NCBI RefSeq assembly: GCF_000307105.1
Contig: NC_018645.1
Coordinates: 2,182,578-2,246,577, forward strand
From: Desulfobacula toluolica Tol2
Lineage (GTDB): Bacteria; Desulfobacterota; Desulfobacteria; Desulfobacterales; Desulfobacteraceae
Direction: 5' to 3'
DNA: 64,000 bases
Positions within the stretch are counted from its first letter, which is position 1, and the number at the start of each line of letters is the position of its first letter. The translations under genes and the position numbers were made by a program. Positions 63,664 through 64,000 of the stretch are shown here, piece after piece. The notes below the pieces were generated by a model. It was given only the letters and a program-made list of their open reading frames with translations, had not been told where the DNA came from and did not search any database.

Positions 63664-64000
63664 TTAGTACATCATGCCACTTACATAGACACCTGCTCCT
63701 ACGAAAAGATCCTGATTGGGAACTCTGTAGATATAACTGATCTTTTTTGAGGGAGAAGTTTTACCGGGTTTGGGCCACATGTACTCGACCCACCCGTGTC
63801 CGACTTTTTGGGCAAGATTGACAAAATGAACAAACAATGCCTTGTCCATAGGGTCCGTCATCAGCAGGACATGTTCTTGTTGCGTCAGTTCCGGTTGTAT
63901 TGGGTGCGCCAGCACCTTGCCGTCCAAATTCATCAAAAATACATAGGAATCTTTCCAGACAAAAGGGCCTGTGGAATCATTGAATATTTTTATTGCCGCT
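63664..64000 (-). CDS. Cache-domain protein (C-terminal part; gene runs off the right edge)
   Basis: About 110 codons are visible, from the window edge to TAA at 63664. DSYVFLMNLDGKVLAHPIQP, GHGWVEYMWPKPG and SYIYRVPNQDLFVGAGVYV are typical of single Cache (sCache_2) sensor domains, which bind small molecules outside the cell. The protein ends directly after the Cache domain, so it is either a free-standing periplasmic Cache protein or has other domains before it outside the window. No methyl-accepting or kinase domain follows. Confidence 0.85.
   Translation of the reverse strand, partial: AAIKIFNDSTGPFVWKDSYVFLMNLDGKVLAHPIQPELTQQEHVLLMTDPMDKALFVHFVNLAQKVGHGWVEYMWPKPGKTSPSKKISYIYRVPNQDLFVGAGVYVSGMMY

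Noticed and set aside
1-64000. tRNA, rRNA, CRISPR arrays, IS elements, prophage or integrase genes
   Set aside because: All gaps over 300 bases were read on both strands; no cloverleaf with TTCRA arm, repeat-spacer array, transposase or integrase was recognised. A covariance-model scan was not possible.

Overview
The window looks like chromosomal DNA of a low-GC, Gram-negative, sulfate-reducing bacterium of the Desulfobacteraceae/Desulfobacterales type (Desulfobacula- or Desulfobacter-like). The reasons are a complete Qrc complex (qrcABCD) and a complete Tmc complex (tmcDCBA), both hallmarks of periplasmic hydrogen/formate electron flow in sulfate reducers, together with System II cytochrome c maturation genes, several CCG-domain (HdrD-like) Fe-S proteins, many one- and two-component regulators and Usp proteins. 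No tRNA, rRNA, CRISPR array, IS element or prophage was seen. The assignment to a group is inference from gene content; no database was searched.

Layout. 1-1.4 kb: an N-terminal part of a GNAT-type protein, a sparse region and two tiny overlapping membrane-peptide ORFs. 1.5-10.4 kb: prfC, then serC-serA, a large DUF3683-type FAD/Fe-S dehydrogenase, rsmE and a small ORF. 10.4-15.1 kb: a cAMP-type signalling neighbourhood (cyclic-nucleotide-binding protein, HDOD protein, class I adenylate cyclase, TPR protein with a degenerate receiver). 15.1-21 kb: ABC-F ATPase, small membrane proteins, hemL, mpl, a degenerate hemerythrin. 21.1-28.9 kb: resB-ccsA, then qrcABCD and a 52-residue membrane peptide, closed by a strong terminator. 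29.3-31.1 kb, minus strand: a CGGC-domain protein and an HdrD-like protein whose reading frame is crossed by an in-frame TGA followed by a SECIS-like hairpin, read here as a selenoprotein. 31.4-41.9 kb, minus strand: a seven-gene chemosensory operon with Wsp-like order (CheW, CheR-TPR, CheW, MCP, CheA-REC, CheB) ending in a hybrid histidine kinase. 42.2-44.7 kb: proA-proB. 44.8-50.4 kb: a receiver protein, tmcDCBA, another receiver and a tandem Usp protein. 50.4-57.4 kb: a metallo-beta-lactamase-fold hydrolase, speD-speE, GNAT, DUF2156 and a hybrid kinase. 57.4-63.2 kb: CBS and Usp proteins, an old-yellow-enzyme protein fused to Usp-like domains, and a geranylgeranyl-reductase-like flavoprotein fused to an SRPBCC-like domain. 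The right edge holds the C-terminal end of a Cache-domain protein.

How the parts fit. ResB/CcsA can attach haem to QrcA and TmcA; Qrc moves electrons from periplasmic cytochrome c3 to menaquinone, and Tmc links the same cytochrome pool to the cytoplasmic side. The HdrD-like selenoprotein is a paralogue of TmcB and probably another thiol/disulfide or quinone-linked redox module. The DUF3683 dehydrogenase beside serA probably clears 2-hydroxyglutarate made by SerA. The adenylate cyclase and the FGEMAL-type binding protein are a plausible cAMP pair.

The most interesting items are the Sec-containing HdrD-like protein, the 16-bp tandem duplication that disconnects the strong tmcB start from its frame, the hemerythrin that has lost both terminal ligands of one iron site, the OYE-Usp fusion, and the Wsp-like operon with a kinase in place of a diguanylate cyclase.
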